Below, piece after piece: positions 1 to 6,219 of a DNA stretch of 6,305 bases. The translations under genes and the position numbers were made by a program. Position 1 is the first letter of the stretch. Each line of letters starts with the position of its first letter. Source of the DNA: Rhodothermota bacterium (GTDB lineage: Bacteria; Hydrogenedentota; Hydrogenedentia; Hydrogenedentales; GCA-2746185); contig VFKU01000076.1 in assembly GCA_009885415.1 (NCBI GenBank), positions 1 through 6,305 on the forward strand, in the 5' to 3' direction. The notes beneath the pieces are model-generated. The model made no database searches. It was not told the origin of the DNA and saw nothing but the letters and a program-made list of their open reading frames with translations.

Positions 1-2059
1 CGGAGGCCGACGCCACCACGTGCGTAGAGGTCGCTTGCGTGGGGGCCGACGCCGTTCTGGTGGCCGGTTCGCGCACCACCAGCGTATCGCCGATGTGCAG
101 AATGGACTTGGATCGAAGATTGTTCCACGCCAGAATATCCGTCACGGCGATGCCGTGCTTTTTCGCGATTACGCTGACCGTTTCGCCACGCTTCACGACA
201 TGCGTGCTCGCGGCGGTAGTCTTCGGGGCCGGCGCCGCGGTGACCTGCGTGCGCTCCAGCGCGGCGGTGGGCTTCGCGGCCTTCACGATTTTCAGCTTCT
301 GGCCGACGTGAATCGTCGAGCGCTTGGTCATCCCGTTCCACACGAGCAGATCGTCCAGTTTGACGCCGTGGGCCCGCGCAATTTTGTCCGGGAACTCGCC
401 CTTTTTCACCGTGTGATACGTTGCCTCGGTGCGCTCAACTTCGGACGAGTCCGGCGACTCGTGGACGGCGGGCTGCGCCGACGCGGCCCCCGAGACGGAC
501 GCCAGCAGGAGCCGCTGGCCCGCGCGGATGTCCGTGCTCGCGCCGAGACGGTTCCACTGCTGCAACTCCTTTACCGAGACCCGGTGCTTGTCGGCGATCT
601 TCGAGAGGCTATCGCCGTTCCGCACCGTATAGCCGGTGCCGGGCGCGCTCGCGGTCACGATCGTGTTGTCGTCCTCCGCAGCGATGCCACCGGGGATGAC
701 CAGTTGCTGGCCGGCGCGCAGGCTCTTCGGAGAGGTGATGCGGTTCACGGACTGCAATTCGCTGACGGGCACATGATAGAGGGAGGCGATCTTCGCGAGG
801 GTCTCGCCGGAGCGGACCTGGTGCGTGCCCGGATGCATCTCCGGCATCGACGCCAGCACGGTGGCGATACGGGTGTCGTGCCCCACGGGCACGGCCAACA
901 CCGTCTCGCGCGCCGGCGGCGTGTAGCCACGGAGCAACTGCGGATTGAGCTTGGCGAGCGCGCCGCGCTCGATGCCCGCCTGCTTCTCGATTTCCGCGAG
1001 CGAATAGAAGCCTTTCACCTTGAGCGGCCGAGCGTCTTCTGCGTCTTGCGGGCGGCGCTCGAAGCCGTATTGCTCGGGGCTTTTCGCCACGATGATCGTC
1101 GCAAGGAGTTTGGCGTAATAGCGCTTCGTCTCCTGCGCGATGCGCCGCGAAGCCGAGCGCGTATCGATCAGCTGCCAGAGATCGTCCTCGCCGCCCGCGG
1201 TCTTGATGGCGCGCGCCAACCCGCCTTCGCCCATGTTGTAGGCGGTGATGGCGAGCGGCCAGTTGCCGTCGAAGCGCGTGTACAAGTCTGAGAGATGGCG
1301 GATCGCCGCGTCGGTCGCCCGGCGCCAGTCGTAACGATCGTCCACATACCAGTCGGTGCGCAGGCCGTAGTTGCGGCCGGTGCCGCGCATGAATTGCCAC
1401 ATGCCGCCCGCGCCCGCCGGGGAATTGATCCGCGGTGTGAACTGGCTTTCCACCATCGCAAGCCAGACCAAATCTTCGGGCAGACCCGCCTCGGCGAATT
1501 TCTGTTGGATATAGGGCAGATAACGATAGCTGCGGTCAATGCCCGCCTGGAAACTTCTCGGATACACGCGCTGGATGGCCTCGATCTCGGCCTGCACGCG
1601 CGCATTCACGGTGGCGGAGGCCTCGAGTTGGCGGTCGAGCGGCGGCCCGGAGGGCGCGGCCGGCGCGCCGGGCGTCTCGGTGAACTGCTCGCGCATGCGA
1701 TAAAAAGTCGCGGGATCGATGTTCGCGTCGAGCAGGCGCTCCATCATTTCGGAGTAATGCTGATAGGCGGCTTCTTCATCGCCGCGCTCGCGCGCTTCCG
1801 CGGCCGCGCGGAATTCGGTTTCCGCCTCGGCCAGGATATCAGCCGTGGGCCGATCGGAGGGGGGCGCGAGGTCTTGCGTCATGATTTCCGCCGGCGGCAG
1901 CGGTGCGAATTGGTAGCGTTCCTGGCCCGCCGGTGCGCTCGCGGTCCACGTGTCGCCGCCGGCGGCCGAGAGCCGCGCGGGTCCGTCGGATACGCTGGCG
2001 CAACCCGCCGCGAAGAGGGCCGAGGCCCCCACCAATATTGCCCGAGTCATCGTCTTCAC
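1..2059 (-). CDS. mltD: MltD-like membrane-bound lytic transglycosylase with at least four LysM domains (3' end beyond window)
   Basis: This enzyme probably cleaves the MurNAc-GlcNAc bond of peptidoglycan, forming 1,6-anhydro ends, in the periplasm. The frame is open for 686 codons and leaves the window without a stop. Residues 1-20 form a lipoprotein-type signal (hydrophobic stretch ending AAGC, Cys20). Residues 70-126 are a charged, probably helical segment. The SLT/GH23 domain spans about 160-330: catalytic Glu204 lies in AMVESQF, followed by AGGMWQFMRGTGRNYGL (217-233) and AITAYNMGEGG (270-280), all typical of the MltD branch. Residues 346-391 match the region that follows the catalytic domain in MltD proteins. 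Four LysM domains follow at about 412-456, 476-519, 548-592 and 619-663, joined by Ala/Thr/Pro/Ser-rich linkers. LysM domains bind GlcNAc-containing glycan. The GTG start at 2059 is preferred because AGGAGG lies 8 nt upstream; the in-frame ATG at 2050 would be 17 nt away. The family call is firm, whereas the orthology implied by the symbol mltD is less certain. Confidence 0.93.
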   Translation of the reverse strand, partial: MKTMTRAILVGASALFAAGCASVSDGPARLSAAGGDTWTASAPAGQERYQFAPLPPAEIMTQDLAPPSDRPTADILAEAETEFRAAAEARERGDEEAAYQHYSEMMERLLDANIDPATFYRMREQFTETPGAPAAPSGPPLDRQLEASATVNARVQAEIEAIQRVYPRSFQAGIDRSYRYLPYIQQKFAEAGLPEDLVWLAMVESQFTPRINSPAGAGGMWQFMRGTGRNYGLRTDWYVDDRYDWRRATDAAIRHLSDLYTRFDGNWPLAITAYNMGEGGLARAIKTAGGEDDLWQLIDTRSASRRIAQETKRYYAKLLATIIVAKSPEQYGFERRPQDAEDARPLKVKGFYSLAEIEKQAGIERGALAKLNPQLLRGYTPPARETVLAVPVGHDTRIATVLASMPEMHPGTHQVRSGETLAKIASLYHVPVSELQSVNRITSPKSLRAGQQLVIPGGIAAEDDNTIVTASAPGTGYTVRNGDSLSKIADKHRVSVKELQQWNRLGASTDIRAGQRLLLASVSGAASAQPAVHESPDSSEVERTEATYHTVKKGEFPDKIARAHGVKLDDLLVWNGMTKRSTIHVGQKLKIVKAAKPTAALERTQVTAAPAPKTTAASTHVVKRGETVSVIAKKHGIAVTDILAWNNLRSKSILHIGDTLVVREPATRTASAPTQATSTHVVASAS

Positions 2060-2067
2060 GTGCGATT

Positions 2068-2073
2068 CCTCCT
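2068..2073 (-). promoter_or_regulatory. Shine-Dalgarno sequence of the transglycosylase gene
   Basis: A perfect AGGAGG on the minus strand lies 8 nt before the GTG at 2059. It decides the start in favour of GTG over the ATG three codons later. Confidence 0.8.
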
Positions 2074-2114
2074 GCCCGGGCGGGCCGGCCTTTCGGCGGC
2101 ACGCTTCGGATGGG

Positions 2115-2153
2115 CCGTGTTGGGGGGCTGTTCGAATGTCGAACAGAGCACGG
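2115..2153 (-). terminator. Strong inverted repeat just after the GH172 stop codon; possible terminator/attenuator or operator
   Basis: On the minus strand the sequence reads CTGTTCGA-CAT-TCGAACAG (2128-2146), a perfect 8-bp stem with a 3-nt loop. It is flanked by a second arm pair, CCGTG (2149-2153) and CACGG (2115-2119), that can close a larger stem with an asymmetric internal loop. It begins 3 nt after the TAA of the upstream gene and lies in the 97-nt gap before the transglycosylase start. The bases after the inner stem are CCCCCC rather than a U tract, so a classical Rho-independent terminator is not supported. The structure could slow or partly stop transcription, protect the 3' end of the mRNA, or be a dimeric protein's binding site. 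The symmetry is plain in the sequence; the function is inferred. Confidence 0.4.
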
Positions 2154-2156
2154 TGA

Positions 2157-3689
2157 TTAACGGTCCTTCGTTTCGGCCAACCGCTCGACAGGAGCGGCGG
2201 CTTCGGCAGACGTCTGATACCAATAGGCAACGCTCTCGTAGGCCACGCCGGGGCGGTCGTTACGCGGGCCGTGCTCGAGTTCGAAAACGAAGGACCGGGT
2301 AAAGGGCACGGGTTCGGTCAGGTGGCTGCGGAAGGCCATGAAACTCACCGGCGCGTCCCCGTCCTTCAGCGTGACCGCATGCGTCGGCGCGGAGGCCGGT
2401 CCGCCGGCGAAGTACCACCCGGCATCAAAATAATCGTCCGTGCCTGTGCCGTGGAAGGTGTCCGCCGCCGCGCCATCGACGAGGTAAGCGTCGTCGCCCT
2501 CGAGGAGGGTGAGCGAATCGGCGTTCTTCGCGGCCAGCGTCGTGCCGACGTAGTGGCCCGCGCCCGTGATATTAGCAGCGACGAAGGGCTTGCCTTCGAC
2601 CGTGAGGCCGGTGTTGTGGCGCGCGAAGAAATACTCATCGTCCGCCGCCGCGCCGTCCTTCCACGTAATCCAGTAGGCGATGTCGGCGACTTCTTTGGTT
2701 TTGTTGATAAAGCGGATGTCGGCCTTCTCGTGGAAAGGCATCGGGAAGCGGCACCACATCCGGCCGTCGATTCGCCCGGCGACGACGCTCTCGTGGTCTC
2801 CGGTGTCGCGTCCAGCCGCCCCAAAGAAGGTGCCGATGGGTGCAAACACGCCGGGTTCCTGCTGGCCGTCAAAGCGGATCGCGATCCACGTGCCCGCAAG
2901 AATCTCCGGGTCGGCGGATTCAAGTCTCAGTTCGATTTCCGCGATCGTGCCCGGGCCCACCAGCGTGGCGATCAGCGAATCAGATTCCGGCCCGTAGTCG
3001 TGACGCGACTTGCGCAGGTGTTCGTCGTCGTCCGGCCAGCGCATAGCGATCGACTTCCACGAGTCCTTCCAGCGGCGGAAGAACTGCGCGTCGTCCTGCG
3101 AGAGCGAGAGATTGAACGACTGAAGCGGCGTGTCCTTGGGCAGTTCGGCGTAGGTGACCTGATACGCCAGCGAGGCTTCCGTCGTCGCGACGGCGATCCG
3201 GCAGCGCTTCTCGAAGGGGATGGGGATGTAACTGTAGTAGCCGCCAGCGCCCGAACCCACAAAAGGCGGCCCCATCAGATTGAAGCCAGGGCTCCACAGC
3301 TCGAGTGAACCCGAAAAGAAGTCTTTGAAAGGCGCCGTAATGATCGGCGTCTCGACATCGTCCACGAAGATATACAAGGTGCCGGTCGGATTTTTCGTCC
3401 AGATTCGCGTGACAACGCCGGGACCGTCCAAGTCGGCCAGGATGAACCCGCCGCCTTCCATGGCCGTACCGCCCTTGTCGTCGTCATTGCCGCCGCTGCG
3501 ATCGAAGCTGGAAACCTGTTTGACCTTCCAGGACTTCGGTGCGGGCAGACGCTCGAGCGAGCCGTTAAAGCCAAGCTGTTCGAGCGGTACCGTCCAGCCT
3601 TCCGGTGTCCGGTCGGCGGACGCCGCCCCAGTTGCCGAGACGACGAACGCGAAAAGACAGATCATTACCCCCGCGGAGATGGGTTTCAT
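2157..3689 (-). CDS. Secreted DUF2961 / glycoside hydrolase family 172 protein
   Basis: This is an exported protein of 510 residues with the hallmarks of DUF2961, now GH172, a family that includes enzymes acting on fructofuranose and arabinofuranose linkages through a double jelly-roll fold. The substrate here cannot be read from sequence. Residues 1-25 are a Sec signal peptide (Lys2, hydrophobic core, ASA cut before Asp26). Family motifs in order are SSFDRSGGNDDD (60-71), GPGVVTRIW (89-97), GGYYSYIPIPF (149-159), TFFGA (287-291), WCRFPMPF (312-319), LEGDDAYLVDG (396-406) and HGTGTDDYFDAGWYF (413-427). The usual motif is GTGT-E-D-Y; here the first acidic residue is Asp418. The ATG at 3689 is chosen because AGGGGGG lies 7 nt upstream and the signal peptide then starts cleanly. 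An in-frame ATG at 3710 would add seven residues and has only AGGG at 4 nt. Its own promoter is likely in the gap upstream. Cotranscription with the transglycosylase downstream is possible. Confidence 0.85.
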   Translation of the reverse strand: MKPISAGVMICLFAFVVSATGAASADRTPEGWTVPLEQLGFNGSLERLPAPKSWKVKQVSSFDRSGGNDDDKGGTAMEGGGFILADLDGPGVVTRIWTKNPTGTLYIFVDDVETPIITAPFKDFFSGSLELWSPGFNLMGPPFVGSGAGGYYSYIPIPFEKRCRIAVATTEASLAYQVTYAELPKDTPLQSFNLSLSQDDAQFFRRWKDSWKSIAMRWPDDDEHLRKSRHDYGPESDSLIATLVGPGTIAEIELRLESADPEILAGTWIAIRFDGQQEPGVFAPIGTFFGAAGRDTGDHESVVAGRIDGRMWCRFPMPFHEKADIRFINKTKEVADIAYWITWKDGAAADDEYFFARHNTGLTVEGKPFVAANITGAGHYVGTTLAAKNADSLTLLEGDDAYLVDGAAADTFHGTGTDDYFDAGWYFAGGPASAPTHAVTLKDGDAPVSFMAFRSHLTEPVPFTRSFVFELEHGPRNDRPGVAYESVAYWYQTSAEAAAPVERLAETKDR

Positions 3690-3696
3690 GCCGAGG

Positions 3697-3703
3697 CCCC
3701 CCT
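3697..3703 (-). promoter_or_regulatory. Ribosome binding site candidate supporting the GH172 start at 3689
   Basis: AGGGGGG on the minus strand ends 7 nt before the ATG at 3689. It resembles AGGAGG with one change. The competing ATG at 3710 has a weaker AGGG (3715-3718) only 4 nt away. Confidence 0.45.
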
Positions 3704-3736
3704 GGTACATCTAGCCCTACTTCCCCCACAACCGAA

Positions 3737-3765
3737 AGTGTACCAGAGGACGAAGTTCGCGGCAA
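3737..3765 (-). promoter_or_regulatory. Candidate sigma70-type promoter for the GH172 gene
   Basis: On the minus strand TTGCCG (3760-3765) and TACACT (3737-3742) are separated by 17 nt, and TGG directly before TACACT gives an extended -10 (TGn). Each hexamer matches the Escherichia coli consensus at 4 of 6 positions. Transcription would begin near 3730, leaving about 40 nt before the ATG at 3689. The housekeeping sigma consensus of this organism is unknown, so this is a pattern match only. The AT-rich stretch further upstream (3806-3866) offers other possible hexamers. Confidence 0.35.
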
Positions 3766-3805
3766 ATGCCTCATGCGATTGGGTTTGTGGGGGCTTGGCT
3801 TCAGG

Positions 3806-3866
3806 GAAAACGGAATTTAAATTACGATATAAGTCGTTTATTTGCAATCAGTTAAGCTATCTATTA
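3806..3866. other. AT-rich intergenic island between lptG and the GH172 gene
   Basis: This stretch is strikingly AT-rich in a GC-rich window. It contains the perfect 10-bp palindrome AATTTAAATT (3814-3823) and a short inverted repeat ACGA-TATAAG-TCGT (3824-3837). It spans the lptG stop codon and the DNA just after it. I see no stable terminator hairpin. It may be an UP-element-like or protein-binding region upstream of the GH172 promoter, but that is inference. The rest of the 3690-3863 gap holds the promoter and ribosome site listed separately and no supportable gene. Confidence 0.4.
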
Positions 3867-4961
3867 GGGCAGGCGCCGAAAGAGAATCATGCCCGCCAGA
3901 CAGAACAATACGTTCGCACTCCATACCGCTACCAGTGGATTAATTCGGCCAGTCATCGCAATACTTTGTGTCGCGCCGGACAGGATCACGTAGGCCAGAC
4001 CGAGTCCAATCGCCATCGCGATGCTCGCCGCGCGTCCCCCCCGACGGATTCGACCGGCCAGTGGCACCGCCACGACAAGCATAACGAGGGGCATGGCGGA
4101 GCGCGCAAATCGCACGTGCCACTCGGCCTCGAGCCGGCTGACGGGAATCCCGCGGGTCGCGCCGTCGCGAATCAGCCCCTGCAGTTCCTGTCTCGTGCGT
4201 AGGGCCGGTTCCTCCATCGGCGCGAAAAGCTGTTCCGGCGTCTCGACGATGGGGGCCCGCTCGAGCGTAATCCGGCGCTTGGTCACCGGCATGCCTTGGC
4301 CGGGATAAAAGACCGCCCATAGGCCGTCCTCGAAAATCCAGGCCCGCGCCTCGGGGTCCCAAAACATGCGCTCGGCCCGAATCTGTTCCTCCGCCCCGTC
4401 GCGAACAGCAAGCATGAGGACTTCTTCTCCGCTCAGCGCGGTGCGGTTGAACTTGGCCACGTGGCAGGTCCAGCCGCCGGAGAGGTCCACCCAGCTCACG
4501 GGCTGACGCTTCGCCGCGGCCTGGGCTGCCGGCCCACCAAGATAGTGGTTTTCGATGGCCAGCGCCTGTCGCCTGGCATTTGGCGCGGCCAGCTCCGCCG
4601 TCGCGAGCAACGCAAGCGACACCACGGAGGCCAGCAGCAGCGGCGCACGCATCATCCTGAAAAGAGAAATGCCCCCCGCCAGCGCCGCGGTCAGCTCGTT
4701 GCGCTGAGCCGCGTTCCCGATGACGAAGAGCAGCGTCAACAGGGTGGCCAGGCCGGCGAAATGGAAATCGGAAAGCAGGCGCGGCATCAGCGCCAGGTAA
4801 TACTGCGCGACCACGGTCCACGGCACTTCGTTGTCGAGGATCGCGGAACGGCGATGCGTGAGCAGGTCGATGAACACGAACATGCCCGCGAAGGCGAGCA
4901 GGGCGAGGAGGAAGGCGCGCGCGAGCTGGCGGGCGAGATAACGATCGAGAATCTTCATCAT
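3864..4961 (-). CDS. lptG: LPS export ABC transporter permease, LptG-like (YjgP/YjgQ family)
   Basis: This inner-membrane protein of 365 residues would pair with LptF and the LptB ATPase to extract lipopolysaccharide from the inner membrane and pass it to LptC. It has the family layout. Membrane segments lie at about 14-34, 56-82 and 104-124, a periplasmic jelly-roll region at about 130-285, and three more segments at about 288-304, 312-335 and 341-361. The cytoplasmic motif NELTAALAGGIS (88-99), just before segment 3, is the usual LptF/G signature thought to contact the ATPase. The N-terminus MMKILDRYLARQ is typical, and the length is close to the family norm. It starts 3 nt after the lptF stop (TAG-GCG-ATG-ATG) with no convincing Shine-Dalgarno sequence, so translation is probably coupled. 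Either ATG (4961 or 4958) could be used. Being second in the pair is the usual position for lptG, but telling LptG from LptF by sequence alone is not certain. Confidence 0.86.
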   Translation of the reverse strand: MMKILDRYLARQLARAFLLALLAFAGMFVFIDLLTHRRSAILDNEVPWTVVAQYYLALMPRLLSDFHFAGLATLLTLLFVIGNAAQRNELTAALAGGISLFRMMRAPLLLASVVSLALLATAELAAPNARRQALAIENHYLGGPAAQAAAKRQPVSWVDLSGGWTCHVAKFNRTALSGEEVLMLAVRDGAEEQIRAERMFWDPEARAWIFEDGLWAVFYPGQGMPVTKRRITLERAPIVETPEQLFAPMEEPALRTRQELQGLIRDGATRGIPVSRLEAEWHVRFARSAMPLVMLVVAVPLAGRIRRGGRAASIAMAIGLGLAYVILSGATQSIAMTGRINPLVAVWSANVLFCLAGMILFRRLP

Positions 4962-4964
4962 CGC

Positions 4965-6074
4965 CTAGTGGACCCGTGCCGCGCGGACAAACACCACCAC
5001 CGCAAGGGCCAATAGCGCGAGATTGGGCGCCCACGCCATCATCAAGACCGTGCCCATCGGAAGCAATGAAGTAACACTCAGAAATATGCGCGAGAGGTAA
5101 TAGAGAAAAACCGGGACGAGTCCAAGCGCGAGAAGCCGCTGGCGGCCCGCCCGGCGAAACCGGGCACTCTCGGCCGCGATGGGCGCGCCGATGCACCCGA
5201 GCAGGAGCGCGGCAAAGGGCATGCTTACGCGGTCCGCGATTTCGCTGCGAGTCTTCCGCAGATCCATCTGGATCGAGAACGAGGGTTTGTCCGTATTGCG
5301 TCGGCTCAATTCCTCTTCGTCGGCGATCAACTGCGCGAGGGAACTTTCACGATGGCCGCGCCGCGGCTCGATCGCGGCGACCGCAGGGGCCAGGCGGAGC
5401 AGTTGCGAGTCCACCGTGCCGCGGATTCCCTCCGGCGACACCAAGTGGACCTGCTGAAGAGAAAGCGTCGGACCCGATTCATCGCGCGCGGCCTGTGCCG
5501 TCTCCGCCTGATACACCCACGCACCCTTGCCTTCCTCGTGCCGCACCACAATGACTTCGCGTAGCAGGCGCGTGTGCTCGTCCCGCGCACGGAAGTACAC
5601 ACGCCATTCGCCCAGCGGGTGCATCACTCCGGGACTCAGCGTATCGAGCGTCGCCCGGCGCGGCAATTCGACGCGAAAAAAATCCCGGGCGTAGGCCATG
5701 CTCAGCGGCTGGAGCCGGTCTTGCAGAACAAGCGTGCCCAGCGTGACCGCCAGGCCCAGCACGGCGGCCGGCGCCGTCAAGCGCGTGAGCGACACGCCCG
5801 CCGCGCGCATCGCCGTGATCTCCCCGTGCTCCGCGAGGCGGCCGTAGCCCATCAAGACGCCGAAGAAAAGAGTAATCGGCAAAATCATCGGCAGCAACGA
5901 AGGCAAGAATGCGGCCCCGATGACCACCACGTCCCACACCGTAAGCACCTCGGCGATGAAGTGGCCGGATTGCTCCCGCAGCTCGTTCGCCACTTCCAGA
6001 AACGCGACGACGACAAACGCGAGCGTCATCGGGAACAGCACCGCGCGGGTCAGGTATCGATCGATCAAGTTCAC
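4965..6074 (-). CDS. lptF: LPS export ABC transporter permease, LptF-like (YjgP/YjgQ family)
   Basis: This 369-residue inner-membrane protein is the probable partner of the LptG-like product encoded next to it. The N-terminus MNLIDRYLTR is characteristic. Membrane segments fall at about 10-29, 48-76 and 101-118. GEITAMRAAGVSLTRL (84-99) is the conserved cytoplasmic loop before segment 3. Residues of about 120-275 form the periplasmic jelly-roll domain that carries lipopolysaccharide. The helix EIADRVSMPFAALLLGCIGAPIA (from 278) leads into segment 4 at about 284-300, followed by segments at about 313-337 and 341-363. The start is a GTG at 6074, fixed by the family N-terminus. No strong Shine-Dalgarno sequence is seen (GGAA 10 nt upstream is the best). 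A TATAAT on the minus strand at 6119-6124 could serve as its -10. LptB, LptC and LptA are not encoded in the window. Confidence 0.88.
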   Translation of the reverse strand: MNLIDRYLTRAVLFPMTLAFVVVAFLEVANELREQSGHFIAEVLTVWDVVVIGAAFLPSLLPMILPITLFFGVLMGYGRLAEHGEITAMRAAGVSLTRLTAPAAVLGLAVTLGTLVLQDRLQPLSMAYARDFFRVELPRRATLDTLSPGVMHPLGEWRVYFRARDEHTRLLREVIVVRHEEGKGAWVYQAETAQAARDESGPTLSLQQVHLVSPEGIRGTVDSQLLRLAPAVAAIEPRRGHRESSLAQLIADEEELSRRNTDKPSFSIQMDLRKTRSEIADRVSMPFAALLLGCIGAPIAAESARFRRAGRQRLLALGLVPVFLYYLSRIFLSVTSLLPMGTVLMMAWAPNLALLALAVVVFVRAARVH

Positions 6075-6118
6075 GGGCGCTTCATTCCGGCATCGCCGCC
6101 GACGCGGCGGTTTGGCGT

Positions 6119-6124
6119 ATTATA
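6119..6124 (-). promoter_or_regulatory. Candidate -10 element of the lptF-lptG operon
   Basis: The minus strand carries a perfect TATAAT 45 nt upstream of the lptF GTG, which would give a leader of roughly 37 nt. No good -35 hexamer is found: the best is TGGCAA (6144-6149) with a 19-nt spacer. The same bases read TATTAT on the plus strand, so the element could instead face the nuclease gene. Confidence 0.35.
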
Positions 6125-6125
6125 G

Positions 6126-6158
6126 GCGTGTGGCGCGCGGCAGTTGCCACTCGCACGC
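6126..6158. repeat. Imperfect inverted repeat between the divergent genes
   Basis: GCGT-GTGGC (6126-6134) can pair with GCCAC (6146-6150) and ACGC (6155-6158), with a 4-nt bulge on one side and an 11-nt loop. It sits between the two direct repeats. In such GC-rich DNA a pairing of this quality may be chance, so an operator role is only a suggestion. Confidence 0.25.
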
Positions 6159-6186
6159 GGGGCTCGCGCGGCCCGCAGCGTTGGCG

Positions 6187-6192
6187 TATGAT
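6187..6192 (+). promoter_or_regulatory. Candidate -10 element of the DUF151 nuclease gene
   Basis: TATGAT matches TATAAT at 5 of 6 positions and lies 27 nt before the ATG at 6220, giving a leader of about 20 nt. There is no recognisable -35 hexamer at 16-18 nt. TTGGCG abuts it directly, as part of the repeated 16-bp motif. Confidence 0.35.
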
Positions 6193-6219
6193 AAGCCCAG
6201 TCATCGCAGGAGCCAGGAC

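Larger units (their letters stand above)
6112..6196 (+). repeat. Pair of near-identical 16-bp direct repeats in the lptF/nuclease divergent region
   Basis: TTGGCGTATTATAGGC (6112-6127) and TTGGCGTATGATAAGC (6181-6196) match at 14 of 16 positions and lie 69 bp apart on the same strand. Each contains a -10-like hexamer on the plus strand (TATTAT, TATGAT). They are most likely tandem promoter cores or binding sites for one regulator. No other good copy was seen between genes. Confidence 0.5.

Noticed and set aside
1105..1122. A third partial copy of the repeated promoter-region motif (TTTGGCGTAATA)
   Set aside because: It lies inside the transglycosylase coding sequence, where it encodes part of an ordinary helix, and matches only the first half of the motif. 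It is probably chance.
20..1291. Long plus-strand open frame of 423 codons opposite the transglycosylase gene
   Set aside because: It is antisense to a gene with a clear catalytic domain and LysM repeats. Its product is Arg/Gly/His-rich with no recognisable domain, as expected from GC-rich DNA read on the wrong strand.
2128..2146. Palindrome with GTTC and GAAC halves as a LexA (SOS) box
   Set aside because: The half-sites are separated by 7 nt in inverted orientation. This does not fit the inverted GAAC-N4-GTTC form or the direct GTTC-N7-GTTC form, and the neighbouring genes are not DNA-repair genes.
1295..2302. Plus-strand open frame of 335 codons
   Set aside because: It lies antisense to the transglycosylase N-terminal half and runs across the intergenic hairpin into the GH172 gene. 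The composition is Arg-rich and no motif is visible.
2271..3308. Plus-strand open frame of 345 codons opposite the GH172 gene
   Set aside because: The minus-strand frame has a signal peptide and a full ordered set of DUF2961 motifs. The opposite frame has none.
3814..3846. Short hairpin ACGA-TATAAG-TCGT followed by TTTATTT as a Rho-independent terminator
   Set aside because: The stem is only 4 bp, and the T-rich tail is on the plus strand, opposite to the transcription of lptG.
3738..4202. Plus-strand frame of 154 codons starting in the lptG-GH172 gap
   Set aside because: Most of it is antisense to lptG. It has no ribosome site and no recognisable motif.
3940..5196. Minus-strand open frame of 418 codons overlapping lptG and the end of lptF in another frame
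   Set aside because: The product is rich in Arg, Gly, Ala and Pro with no membrane segments, and both overlapped frames are convincing LptF/LptG proteins.
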